Positions 15,615 through 21,340 of a stretch of DNA of 21,340 nucleotides are shown piece by piece. The number at the start of each line of letters is the position of its first letter. The stretch's first letter is position 1. The stretch is from Actinomycetota bacterium (GTDB lineage: Bacteria > Actinomycetota > Actinomycetes > S36-B12 > UBA5976). Under the pieces are notes generated by a model. That model saw nothing but the letters and a program-made list of their open reading frames with translations. It did no database searches and was not told the origin of the DNA. Position numbers and translations under genes: made by a program. The DNA lies in the NCBI GenBank assembly GCA_947486505.1, contig CANKTT010000009.1, positions 1 through 21,340 on the forward strand, written 5' to 3'.

Positions 15615-16172
15615 ATGGAATCAACCGAATTCGAGTCCTCGTTAATCAGTGATCTAAACCAGGTTCTGCTACAGGCTGCGGAAGCAGTGGAGTCTGAGGA
15701 GCGTCTCGATCTAACTTATGAAGTCTTGGAAACTGTTCGATTTGAGCAGGCTCAAATCTCTTGGCTTGATCGACTTAGAAATACCGCAGGATCAGTTGAG
15801 CTACGCCTGGCCCACGCACACTTATCTCGGATAGCTGGTGAGGTGAGGCATCTAGCTGATCCATTCATGATTCTGGATAATTCCACCGCACAATTTCTAG
15901 TCAATTATGAGTATGTAGTGGCTGCCGTTGGACTTAGTGATCTTTCCCAAAACCATTCGACACCAGATGCCATCAATTGGTTAGACAATGTTTGGTTTCA
16001 CAACTTGGTAGAGCATCGCATGACCAGTACTTGGTACTTGATGGGTGACTACATAATCGAAGGCTTGTGCCGGCGCACTGGCTTCGATTCGTTGGACATT
16101 GAGACAAATTCCAAGATAGTCACTATTCCAAAACAGGCAATCGTTGCCAACCGCACGATCATGGCTTACTAA
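15615..16172 (+). CDS. Conserved actinobacterial protein with two small beta-modules
   Basis: This is a 185-residue soluble protein, no signal peptide or membrane helix, function unknown. An acidic helical N-terminus (1-50) leads into WLDRLRNTAGSVELRLAHAH, then AGEVRHLADPFMIL and a third strand ending VAAVGL (about 50-107). A second module (about 136-182) repeats the logic: STWYLMGDYIIEGLCRRTGFDSLDI, then IVTIPKQAIVANR. The pattern G-x-V-x-x-hL-x-x-G...G-x-V/L-x-x-x-x-x-D-x-h-x-h is one I recall from a widespread actinobacterial family, and it resembles an Sm-like small barrel (inference). An in-frame stop at 15603 fixes ATG 15615 as the earliest start; only a weak GAGAT precedes it, while a strong GGAGG is farther upstream. 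It converges on the HTH gene with 5 bp between stops. Confidence 0.8.
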   Translation: MESTEFESSLISDLNQVLLQAAEAVESEERLDLTYEVLETVRFEQAQISWLDRLRNTAGSVELRLAHAHLSRIAGEVRHLADPFMILDNSTAQFLVNYEYVVAAVGLSDLSQNHSTPDAINWLDNVWFHNLVEHRMTSTWYLMGDYIIEGLCRRTGFDSLDIETNSKIVTIPKQAIVANRTIMAY

Positions 16173-16177
16173 TCGAA

Positions 16178-16387
16178 TTAGCGAGGATTTTGAACCACGA
16201 ATTCAGCCGTTGAAGAATAAAGCTGCTGAATGTATTTCTCCAAAGCTTGATCTTCCACTCGCCATTGACCACGGGCGCCAATTTTTATGGCAGGAAGTTC
16301 ACCACTTCGCACAAGTGTGTAAACCTGCGCGGGTGCGATGTTCAAAATCTCAGCGACATCGCTAAGGGTTAAGAATCTCGCAACCAT
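16178..16387 (-). CDS. Small excisionase/BldC-type helix-turn-helix DNA-binding protein
   Basis: This is a 69-residue MerR-like winged HTH of the HTH_17 (excisionase) type. LTLSDVAEILNIAPAQVYTLVRSGELPAIKIGARGQWRVEDQALEKYIQQ (6-55) contains the HTH (8-27), the turn SGELPAIKIG and the wing GQWRV. It lacks any effector or dimerisation domain, like BldC and Rv0500A. Despite the family name it need not be a recombination factor: no integrase is nearby, and close relatives with GARGQWRVE are chromosomally conserved in actinobacteria (recalled). It is convergent with the beta-module gene and divergent from the SAF-domain gene, so it may regulate one or both. The ribosome binding site is weak (TTTAGAA), so a leaderless message is possible. 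Confidence 0.88.
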   Translation of the reverse strand: MVARFLTLSDVAEILNIAPAQVYTLVRSGELPAIKIGARGQWRVEDQALEKYIQQLYSSTAEFVVQNPR

Positions 16388-16426
16388 TTCTAAATCATGA
16401 CTGCTGTGCGCTTTGGAATCAAAAAG

Positions 16427-16435
16427 TTTTCCACA
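16427..16435 (+). promoter_or_regulatory. DnaA-box-like site in the HTH / SAF divergent region
   Basis: TTTTCCACA differs from TTATCCACA by one base. It lies 40 bp upstream of the HTH start codon and 69 bp upstream of the SAF gene, about 0.9 kb from the paired boxes at 15536-15565. A single one-mismatch nonamer can easily occur by chance. Confidence 0.2.
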
Positions 16436-16503
16436 ACGCTTACGTGTGAGGATAACTGAAATTGCAAACTGTGTGACGATTAGAAAAAGTTAGGGGGAAC
16501 TTT

Positions 16504-17151
16504 ATGGCAATTCCTATTCGTGTTGGCCAAGTAGGGCAAAGTAAGTCAATTGCAAGAACAAACCGCAAAACTCAGGACCCAAGACTTTGGCTAGGTATTC
16601 TGTTCGTGCTTGCTGCAATGATTATTGGACAGTTAGTTGTTAGCGGTGCCTCAGCTCGAGTTTCGGCGGTGACACTAAATGCAAATATTGCACAAGGCTC
16701 CTTAATTCGGGAAAGTGATGTTAGTTCAGTAGAGGTGTCAGTACCTGCTACCCAAAATCTCATTTCGTTTCCAAGTGAAGTTGTCGGAAAAGTTGCCAGA
16801 ACAGATTTGTTTGCTGGCGATCTATTAAGTGTGTATTCGATTTCAAATGGCTTTGCGCCAGATGCGCGCACCGTGAGTGTGCCAATACGTGCTGGTCATT
16901 TGCCGCAAGTAAACCCGGGAGCAAAGGTTGACATATGGATGACGCCAAGTCTTGATGGGGTAGCGCTGCCTGGGCCAGCGACTCTAATCATTCCAAATGC
17001 TGTCATTGCAACAGCCCCGGACTTCGTTGATGTTGGCATGGATACTTCCGTCACGGTCTTGATTTCACAAAATCAAGTGCAGGTATTGGTTCAAGCAATG
17101 CGAGATGGCGTTATAGATCTTGTTGCGATTCCGGTAGCAGGTATCGAGTAA
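16504..17151 (+). CDS. SAF-domain membrane protein (CpaB/RcpC-like)
   Basis: This 215-residue protein has a basic cytoplasmic N-terminus (1-27), one helix at about 28-47 (LWLGILFVLAAMIIGQLVV) and an outer region. The SAF domain spans about 55-112: LNANIAQGSLIRESDVSSVEV, then GKVARTDLFAGDLLS, the typical N-I-x-x-G-x-x-I-x-x-x-D-V ... R-x-D-L-x-x-G-x-x-L signature. A C-terminal domain follows with VSVPIRAGHLPQVNPGAKVDIWMTP. CpaB/RcpC proteins are periplasmic or outer parts of Flp/Tad pilus machines. AGGGGGA at 16492-16498 is a strong ribosome binding site. Its stop overlaps the next ATG (TAATG), so it is coupled to the CpaE-like gene. No pilin, TadA, TadB or TadC lies nearby, so a pilus role is not established. 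Confidence 0.85.
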   Translation: MAIPIRVGQVGQSKSIARTNRKTQDPRLWLGILFVLAAMIIGQLVVSGASARVSAVTLNANIAQGSLIRESDVSSVEVSVPATQNLISFPSEVVGKVARTDLFAGDLLSVYSISNGFAPDARTVSVPIRAGHLPQVNPGAKVDIWMTPSLDGVALPGPATLIIPNAVIATAPDFVDVGMDTSVTVLISQNQVQVLVQAMRDGVIDLVAIPVAGIE

Positions 17152-18380
17152 TGAAGAATCTAATAGCTGCACTTGGAATAGTTGAGTGGGAAGCTCAGTT
17201 CGTTAGTGGCTTGAGTCATCCAATGTTTGGCATCCAAGTACAGCGAAGATGTGTAGATGGCGTGGACATCCGAGCCGCAATTCAAGTATCCAATTGTCAG
17301 GTTGTTTTAGTTTCTGATGTAACGCCTCGTATCAATCAAGATTTAATTTCTGAATTGAACGAGCGCAACATTCAGTTAATAGCGATCACAACTGATGTTG
17401 ATTATTGGAAGAATCTTGGCGCTAATCACTGCATCGAACTTGATGCCAAGAATCCACTATTGGGAATCAAACAAGTCTCTGAATTCCTGCGCGGTGAGAT
17501 TCAGGTTGTTGAACCGGAATCAGTACCCAAAGGGTTTCTGATTGCCGTTGCCGGCTTTGGTGGCTCATGTGGCAGAACTACAGCTGTCAAAGAACTTGGC
17601 TGGCAGTTCTCGAAATTGGGTGCTCGCTCCTGCATAGTTGACGCTGATACTTACGGTCCTTCTCTCGATCAAGAACTTGGATACGAGCCGAATCAAAACG
17701 GATTGCTGGAAATTTGCCGCTCGATCGAACGAAAGAGTTCTTCAATCGAAACCCATTTCAATATGCTTCCAACCATTTCAGAAAACTTGTCCTTAGTTGC
17801 TGGACTTCCAAGAATTTCTCGCTGGACGGATTTGAGAGTGGCGACTCTTCGAGAATTGTGGCGAAGATCGAGAGACACTTTTGATGTAGTGCTAGCCGAT
17901 GTTGGCGCAGTGCTAGAAATTGACCACAGCCTCATGCATGAAACTTCTTTGCCTCGTCGTCATGCTGCATCGTTAACTGCACTTGAATCTGCCCAAGTTG
18001 CAATCATCTGCGCCAGAGCAGACAGCGTTGGGATTGCAAGACTGGTTCGTGGTTATTTGGAGTTTCACGAATTGTTCGCAAAATTAGAGGTACATGTAGT
18101 GCTCTGGGGAGTCACAAGCGATTCCCAAAACAAGGACGTGAGGAGCGCAATAAGTCGCCACACCGGAATCGAATCAATATATGCAACCGAATATGACTTC
18201 GACATTATGCGCAAAGTTTTAGCTAAAAACACTTTCATTGGTTGCATAGATTCAAAAAACTCAATTGCAAAAGAGTTTGAATCACTTTCAAAAATGCTTT
18301 ATCAACGAAAGGTGCTGCAAAGTCAGGCAAAAATTCGGGTTCAAAAATCTAGGCGCAATTTGTTGAAGCGTGCCGCCTAG
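17151..18380 (+). CDS. CpaE/TadZ-like protein of the ParA/MinD superfamily with degenerate P-loop
   Basis: The protein has 409 residues. An N-terminal pseudo-receiver-like region (about 1-115) is followed by a ParA/MinD-type domain from about 128. The P-loop reads GGSCGRTT (137-144) where the family has KGGxGKT(T/S). The signature lysine is Gly and the catalytic lysine is Arg (R142), so ATP hydrolysis is doubtful. The switch I region VDADTYGPSLDQELG (163-177) is kept, and VVLADVGAVLEIDH (about 245-258) replaces the DxxP-type switch II. The C-terminus is strongly basic (KSRRNLLKRAA), suggesting contact with membrane or nucleic acid. CpaE/TadZ proteins position Tad pilus machines at the pole, and several have weakened P-loops. 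Here it overlaps the SAF gene by 1 nt and ends 7 nt from the convergent aminotransferase stop. Confidence 0.83.
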   Translation: MKNLIAALGIVEWEAQFVSGLSHPMFGIQVQRRCVDGVDIRAAIQVSNCQVVLVSDVTPRINQDLISELNERNIQLIAITTDVDYWKNLGANHCIELDAKNPLLGIKQVSEFLRGEIQVVEPESVPKGFLIAVAGFGGSCGRTTAVKELGWQFSKLGARSCIVDADTYGPSLDQELGYEPNQNGLLEICRSIERKSSSIETHFNMLPTISENLSLVAGLPRISRWTDLRVATLRELWRRSRDTFDVVLADVGAVLEIDHSLMHETSLPRRHAASLTALESAQVAIICARADSVGIARLVRGYLEFHELFAKLEVHVVLWGVTSDSQNKDVRSAISRHTGIESIYATEYDFDIMRKVLAKNTFIGCIDSKNSIAKEFESLSKMLYQRKVLQSQAKIRVQKSRRNLLKRAA

Positions 18381-18387
18381 AAAACTA

Positions 18388-19590
18388 CTACTTAAGCAAG
18401 TCTTGAACTCTTGAGATTCCTTCGATTAAATCGTCATCACCGAGTGCATATGAAAGTCGAATGTAGCCTGGTGTTCCGAAAGCTTCTCCTGGTACAACAG
18501 CAACTTCAACTTCATCCAAAATCAATGCCGAAAGCTCTGCAGATGTTGTTGGCACCTTTCCACGAATCTCTCTACCAAGCAAGTTCTTAACAGATGGGTA
18601 GACGTAAAACGCGCCTTCTGGTTCTGGACAATTAACGCCTTCGATTTCATTAAGCATCTTGGTAATCAGTTGCCGACGACGATCAAAAGCAATCTTCATT
18701 TCATCAACAGCGGAAAGGTCACCGGATACGGCAGCAAGTGCAGCAATTTGTGAAACGTTGGCAACATTCGATGTTGCATGTGATTGCAAGTTAGTTGCAG
18801 CCTTCACAATGTCGTTAGGTCCGATCATCCAACCCACGCGCCATCCAGTCATGGCATAGGTTTTTGCAACTCCGTTAACAACTATGCACTTGTCTGCTAA
18901 TTCAGGAACCAAAACTGGCATTGATGAAAACTCCGCGTCACCGTAAACCAAGTGTTCGTAAATTTCATCAGTTATAACCCAGATACCCTTTTCGACGGCC
19001 CATTGGCCGATAGCCTCGACCTCGGCAGGAGAGTAGACAGCGCCCGTTGGGTTGCTAGGTGAGACAAAAACCAACGCCTTGGTTTTTGGTGTCATGGCTT
19101 GTTCGAGTTGAGCGATTGAAGTTCGATAGCCAGTTGATTCATCCGTCAGGATTTCAACCGGGATTCCGCCTGCCAAGCGAATTGATTCTGGATAAGTAGT
19201 CCAGTACGGAGCAGGGAGAAGTACCTCATCGCCTGGATCAAGCAAGGCAGCAAAAGCGTTGTATAACGCCTGCTTGCCACCATTAGTGATCAGTACCTGA
19301 CTTGGGTCAACTACAAATCCAGAGTCCCGCAACGTCTTGGCTGCGATTGCCGACTTTAGTTCGGGCAAACCGCCTGCAGGGGTGTAGCGGTGCCACTTTG
19401 GGTCGCGACAAGCAGCAATGGCCGCTTCAACTATGTAATCGGGGGTTGGAAAGTCTGGTTCGCCAGCTCCAAAGCCAATAACTGGGCGGCCAGCGGCCTT
19501 TAATGCCTTAGCTTTGGCATCTACAGCTAAGGTTGCGGACTCTGCAATAGCCCCAATTCGGGCGGAAACTCTAGACTTGTTCACGCACAT
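18388..19590 (-). CDS. aspC: Aspartate aminotransferase-type class I PLP aminotransferase
   Basis: This 400-residue enzyme interconverts aspartate/2-oxoglutarate and oxaloacetate/glutamate. It is of the class I, Ib-like group common in actinobacteria and Thermus. Motifs in order: GEPDFPTP (43-50), [11 protein letters not shown] (69-79), ITNGGKQAL (101-109), [11 protein letters not shown] (176-186, N180), [10 protein letters not shown] (207-216, D208 and Y211), [17 protein letters not shown] with the PLP lysine K243, and a substrate-binding Arg in GYIRLSYAL near the end. ATG 19590 is used; AGG lies about 10 nt upstream and a GTG two codons later is an alternative. The position beside tRNA-Trp and secE matches the Streptomyces arrangement, so it is the housekeeping copy. 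Related enzymes can also accept aromatic substrates or prephenate, so specificity is assigned by family only. Confidence 0.93.
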   Translation of the reverse strand: MCVNKSRVSARIGAIAESATLAVDAKAKALKAAGRPVIGFGAGEPDFPTPDYIVEAAIAACRDPKWHRYTPAGGLPELKSAIAAKTLRDSGFVVDPSQVLITNGGKQALYNAFAALLDPGDEVLLPAPYWTTYPESIRLAGGIPVEILTDESTGYRTSIAQLEQAMTPKTKALVFVSPSNPTGAVYSPAEVEAIGQWAVEKGIWVITDEIYEHLVYGDAEFSSMPVLVPELADKCIVVNGVAKTYAMTGWRVGWMIGPNDIVKAATNLQSHATSNVANVSQIAALAAVSGDLSAVDEMKIAFDRRRQLITKMLNEIEGVNCPEPEGAFYVYPSVKNLLGREIRGKVPTTSAELSALILDEVEVAVVPGEAFGTPGYIRLSYALGDDDLIEGISRVQDLLK

Positions 19591-19671
19591 AAGTATTGCC
19601 TATTTAGCCAGATCCAGCATTACCGGGGTTGGAAATCTGTGGTTTTTGCAACGCTAAAAATGGGTCTAGAC

Positions 19672-19698
19672 TTGACTCTCCGACACAATTCTTAGTTT
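19672..19698 (+). promoter_or_regulatory. Possible promoter of the tRNA-Trp gene
   Basis: TTGACT (19672-19677) is a good -35 element. TAGTTT (19693-19698) is a -10-like hexamer 15 bp downstream, a little short of the ideal 17. Both are 50-80 bp before the tRNA, a plausible leader distance. The rest of the 160-bp gap between the aminotransferase start and the tRNA shows no gene. Confidence 0.35.
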
Positions 19699-19750
19699 GC
19701 GCAAGCATGCCTAGAAGTAGGTAGGCGAGTGCGGATCGAAGTTGTGCCAG

Positions 19751-19823
19751 AGGGTCGTGGCTCAATTGGTAGAGCACCGGTCTCCAAAACCGGTGGTTGG
19801 GGGTTCAAGTCCCTCCGGCCCTG
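19751..19823 (+). tRNA. tRNA-Trp (CCA anticodon)
   Basis: The 73-nt sequence folds as a full cloverleaf. The acceptor stem AGGGTCG pairs with CGGCCCT (one G-U). The D-arm is GCTC...GAGC with the TTGGT loop. The anticodon stem CCGGT/ACCGG encloses loop CTCCAAA with anticodon CCA at 19784-19786. The T-arm has GGTTCAAGTCC with stem GAGGG-type pairing, and the discriminator base is G73. The 3' CCA is not encoded (CTG follows), so it is added enzymatically. It sits just upstream of secE-nusG-rplK, as in Streptomyces, and may share their transcript. Confidence 0.97.
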
Positions 19824-19886
19824 CTGCAATAAGTAAGAACGAATATTTAGTAAGTGAATAAAGTTCCGGCGAAGAAAGGAAACCTA

Positions 19887-20102
19887 ATGAGTGTCAACAG
19901 TACTGAGCGTCTTGGTTTATTTGGGCGCATTTCACTTTTCTTCCGCCAAGTGATATTCGAATTAAAGAAAGTTGTTTGGCCAACTAGGGAACAGCTTGTC
20001 ACCTATACAGCAGTGGTAGTCGTATTCGTAACCATCATGGGATTGATAATCGCTGCGCTGGATTTTGCATTCGTCAAACTTGTTCTATTGGTTTTCGGTT
20101 AG
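19887..20102 (+). CDS. secE: Preprotein translocase subunit SecE
   Basis: SecE clamps SecY in the SecYEG channel. This is the short single-helix form, 71 residues from ATG 19887. An amphipathic segment (LFGRISLFFRQVIFELKKVVWPTREQL, about 10-36) carries the invariant E-x-x-K-V-x-W-P-(S/T)-R block, and a transmembrane helix follows at about 40-65. ATG 19887 is preferred because AAAGGA at 19875-19880 lies 6 nt upstream; an in-frame GTG at 19854 would add 11 residues without a site of its own. It is followed 21 nt later by nusG and shares the window with secA, so two Sec components are encoded here. Confidence 0.97.
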   Translation: MSVNSTERLGLFGRISLFFRQVIFELKKVVWPTREQLVTYTAVVVVFVTIMGLIIAALDFAFVKLVLLVFG

Positions 20103-20123
20103 TCGTTAGGTAAGGAAATAAAC

Positions 20124-21020
20124 GTGTCTGAATCACCGTTCTTGGAAGCCGTTGCACCACAGGCAGATGACGGTTTGTCATCGGTTGGCGTTGACATGCC
20201 AATTTCGAATGAAGAAGCAATTGAAGCGACCGACGTTGCTTACGATGGTCCAACTGACATTGATATAGATGGTGAAGTTACAGATACTTCAACTGAAGAG
20301 AACTTTGATCTGTCTGCGGTAGTCGAAGCCGAACTTGTCGCTGAAGAACCAGTTGCTGAATCGGCGCCTTCTGACGAGGCGGCTGCCGGTGAAGATGAAG
20401 ACCCATTAGTAGCGTTCCGGGCGCGGTTGGAATCCCAAATTGGTGACTGGTTCGTAATTCATTCCTACGCAGGTTTTGAAAACCGCGTAAAGCAGAACTT
20501 AGAAACACGCTCAGTCTCCCTAAACATGGAGGACTACATCTACGAAGTAAATGTGCCATCTGAGGACGTTACTGAAATCAAGAACGGTGTTCGCAAGCAA
20601 GTTAAGCGCAACAAGTTCCCGGGATACGTCTTAGTCCGCATGGATTTAACTGATGAATCATGGGGCGTTGTGCGCCACACCCCAGGTGTAACCGGATTCG
20701 TTGGCCAGGGTCACAACCCAGCTCCACTTTCAATGGATGAAGCATTCGACATGCTCCGCCCATCACAGCAAAAAGCCATCGCCTCGGTTGCCACTGCTGC
20801 TGCCTCCGCCAACGAAAAGGGTGGCCGCCCAAGTGGCGCCAAGATCGACATCGATCTAAACATTGGCGATTCCGTAACTGTGGTTGATGGACCATTCGCC
20901 ACATTGCACGCAACGATTTCCGAGATCAACTTGGATGCACAAAAGGTCGTAGGTCTCGTCGAGATCTTCGGTCGTGAAACTCCTGTGGAACTGGGCTTCA
21001 ACCAGATTCACAAGAACTAA
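20124..21020 (+). CDS. nusG: Transcription termination/antitermination factor NusG with long acidic N-terminus
   Basis: NusG binds the RNA polymerase clamp through its NGN domain and links it to Rho or the ribosome through its KOW domain. The protein is 298 residues, well above the roughly 180 of E. coli. The excess is an N-terminal extension (1-105) very rich in Asp and Glu with almost no basic residues. NGN is at about 107-211 ([46 protein letters not shown]). A low-complexity Ala-rich linker (about 212-240) precedes KOW at about 247-296 ([19 protein letters not shown]). The acidic extension is usual in actinobacterial NusG. The start is GTG with AAGGA at 20112-20116, 7 nt upstream. Confidence 0.97.
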   Translation: MSESPFLEAVAPQADDGLSSVGVDMPISNEEAIEATDVAYDGPTDIDIDGEVTDTSTEENFDLSAVVEAELVAEEPVAESAPSDEAAAGEDEDPLVAFRARLESQIGDWFVIHSYAGFENRVKQNLETRSVSLNMEDYIYEVNVPSEDVTEIKNGVRKQVKRNKFPGYVLVRMDLTDESWGVVRHTPGVTGFVGQGHNPAPLSMDEAFDMLRPSQQKAIASVATAAASANEKGGRPSGAKIDIDLNIGDSVTVVDGPFATLHATISEINLDAQKVVGLVEIFGRETPVELGFNQIHKN

Positions 21021-21053
21021 AGAAACAACGAAAAGAAAAAGGACGCGATAGAC

Positions 21054-21340
21054 ATGGCCCCAAAGAAAAAGGTCACTGGACTCATCAAGTTGCAGATCAA
21101 AGCCGGAGAAGCAAACCCTGCTCCACCGGTTGGTCCAGCGCTTGGTCAGCACGGTGTGAACATTATGGACTTCTGCAAGGCGTACAACGCTGCAACAGAG
21201 TCACAGCGTGGAAATGTAATCCCGGTTGAAATTACGGTTTATGAAGACCGTACCTTCGACTTCGTTACAAAGACACCACCAGCAGCACGAATGATCCTCA
21301 AGGCCGCAGGCGTTGAAAAAGGTTCAGGCGTTCCGCACAC
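21054..21340 (+). CDS. rplK: 50S ribosomal protein L11, N-terminal part (truncated by window edge)
   Basis: The frame from ATG 21054 reads [20 protein letters not shown], then [20 protein letters not shown]. This is the highly conserved L11 N-terminal domain that forms the GTPase-associated centre with 23S rRNA and binds thiostrepton-type antibiotics through its Pro-rich helix. About 95 residues are present, reaching the start of the RNA-binding C-terminal domain ([14 protein letters not shown]). AAGGA at 21039-21043 lies 10 nt upstream. It begins 33 nt after nusG, and rplA is expected next. Confidence 0.98.
   Translation, partial: MAPKKKVTGLIKLQIKAGEANPAPPVGPALGQHGVNIMDFCKAYNAATESQRGNVIPVEITVYEDRTFDFVTKTPPAARMILKAAGVEKGSGVPH

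Noticed and set aside
16178..16387. An excisionase of an integrated element
   Set aside because: The HTH type is shared with chromosomal regulators such as BldC. No integrase, att repeat or foreign-looking genes are nearby.
19591..19750. A T-box or attenuator leader linked to the aminotransferase or to tRNA-Trp
   Set aside because: No specifier loop, TGGN antiterminator core or leader peptide could be seen.
19751..19850. Integration of a mobile element at the tRNA-Trp 3' end
   Set aside because: The tRNA is followed directly by secE in the ancestral order; no duplicated tRNA end or integrase is present.
1..21340. CRISPR array, insertion sequence, toxin-antitoxin pair or prophage
   Set aside because: No regularly spaced long repeats, transposase or integrase motifs, terminal inverted repeats or recognisable toxin families were found on either strand.

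Overview
The window is an ordinary chromosomal stretch of an actinobacterium with unusually low GC for that phylum. I judged GC by eye at somewhat under half, with many A/T-ending codons. The phylum call rests on several features. Mca (mycothiol S-conjugate amidase) lies next to greA and a DUF4307 gene, as in the mycobacterial Rv1080c-Rv1083 block. SecA has a C-terminal SEC-C zinc motif. NusG has a long acidic N-terminal extension. The order aspartate aminotransferase / tRNA-Trp / secE / nusG / rplK matches Streptomyces. Low GC plus this gene content suggests a streamlined freshwater lineage such as the Nanopelagicales (acI) group, but that is inference. No transposase, integrase, phage gene or CRISPR array is visible.

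Region 1 (1-3535): an MFS transporter cut by the window edge follows ilvA (threonine ammonia-lyase) on the minus strand. Divergent from them is a two-gene DrrA/DrrB-type ABC exporter. Region 2 (3538-6770): greA and a DUF4307 membrane protein run leftward. Divergent from them is a compact operon of mca, a small one-helix membrane protein, a SURF1-like oxidase assembly factor and a DUF3817 membrane protein. Together these suggest transcript elongation, thiol-based detoxification and respiratory assembly. Region 3 (6777-11902): three minus-strand envelope genes, a SpoIID/LytB-type secreted protein with two C-terminal Ig-like repeats, an MMPL/RND exporter and a cation diffusion facilitator. Region 4 (12098-18380): secA meets a DUF6459-like gene (Rv3235-like by recall) tail to tail across a short repeat-rich junction. 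A 236-bp intergenic region follows with inverted DnaA-box-like sites and 10-bp phased repeats. Next come a conserved protein with two apparent small beta-modules, a tiny excisionase/BldC-type HTH protein, and a SAF-domain plus CpaE-like pair. Region 5 (18388-21340): an aspartate aminotransferase (minus), then tRNA-Trp, secE, nusG and the start of rplK, the usual actinobacterial translocation/antitermination/ribosomal cluster.

Genes are packed very tightly: stop-to-start gaps of 0-6 nt and 1-11 nt overlaps are common, and convergent genes are separated by 2-7 nt. The most unusual part is 14816-18380. It holds structured noncoding DNA around little-studied regulators and an orphan SAF/CpaE-like pair whose ATPase P-loop is degenerate. 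I found nothing that clearly amounts to a new defence or mobile system.
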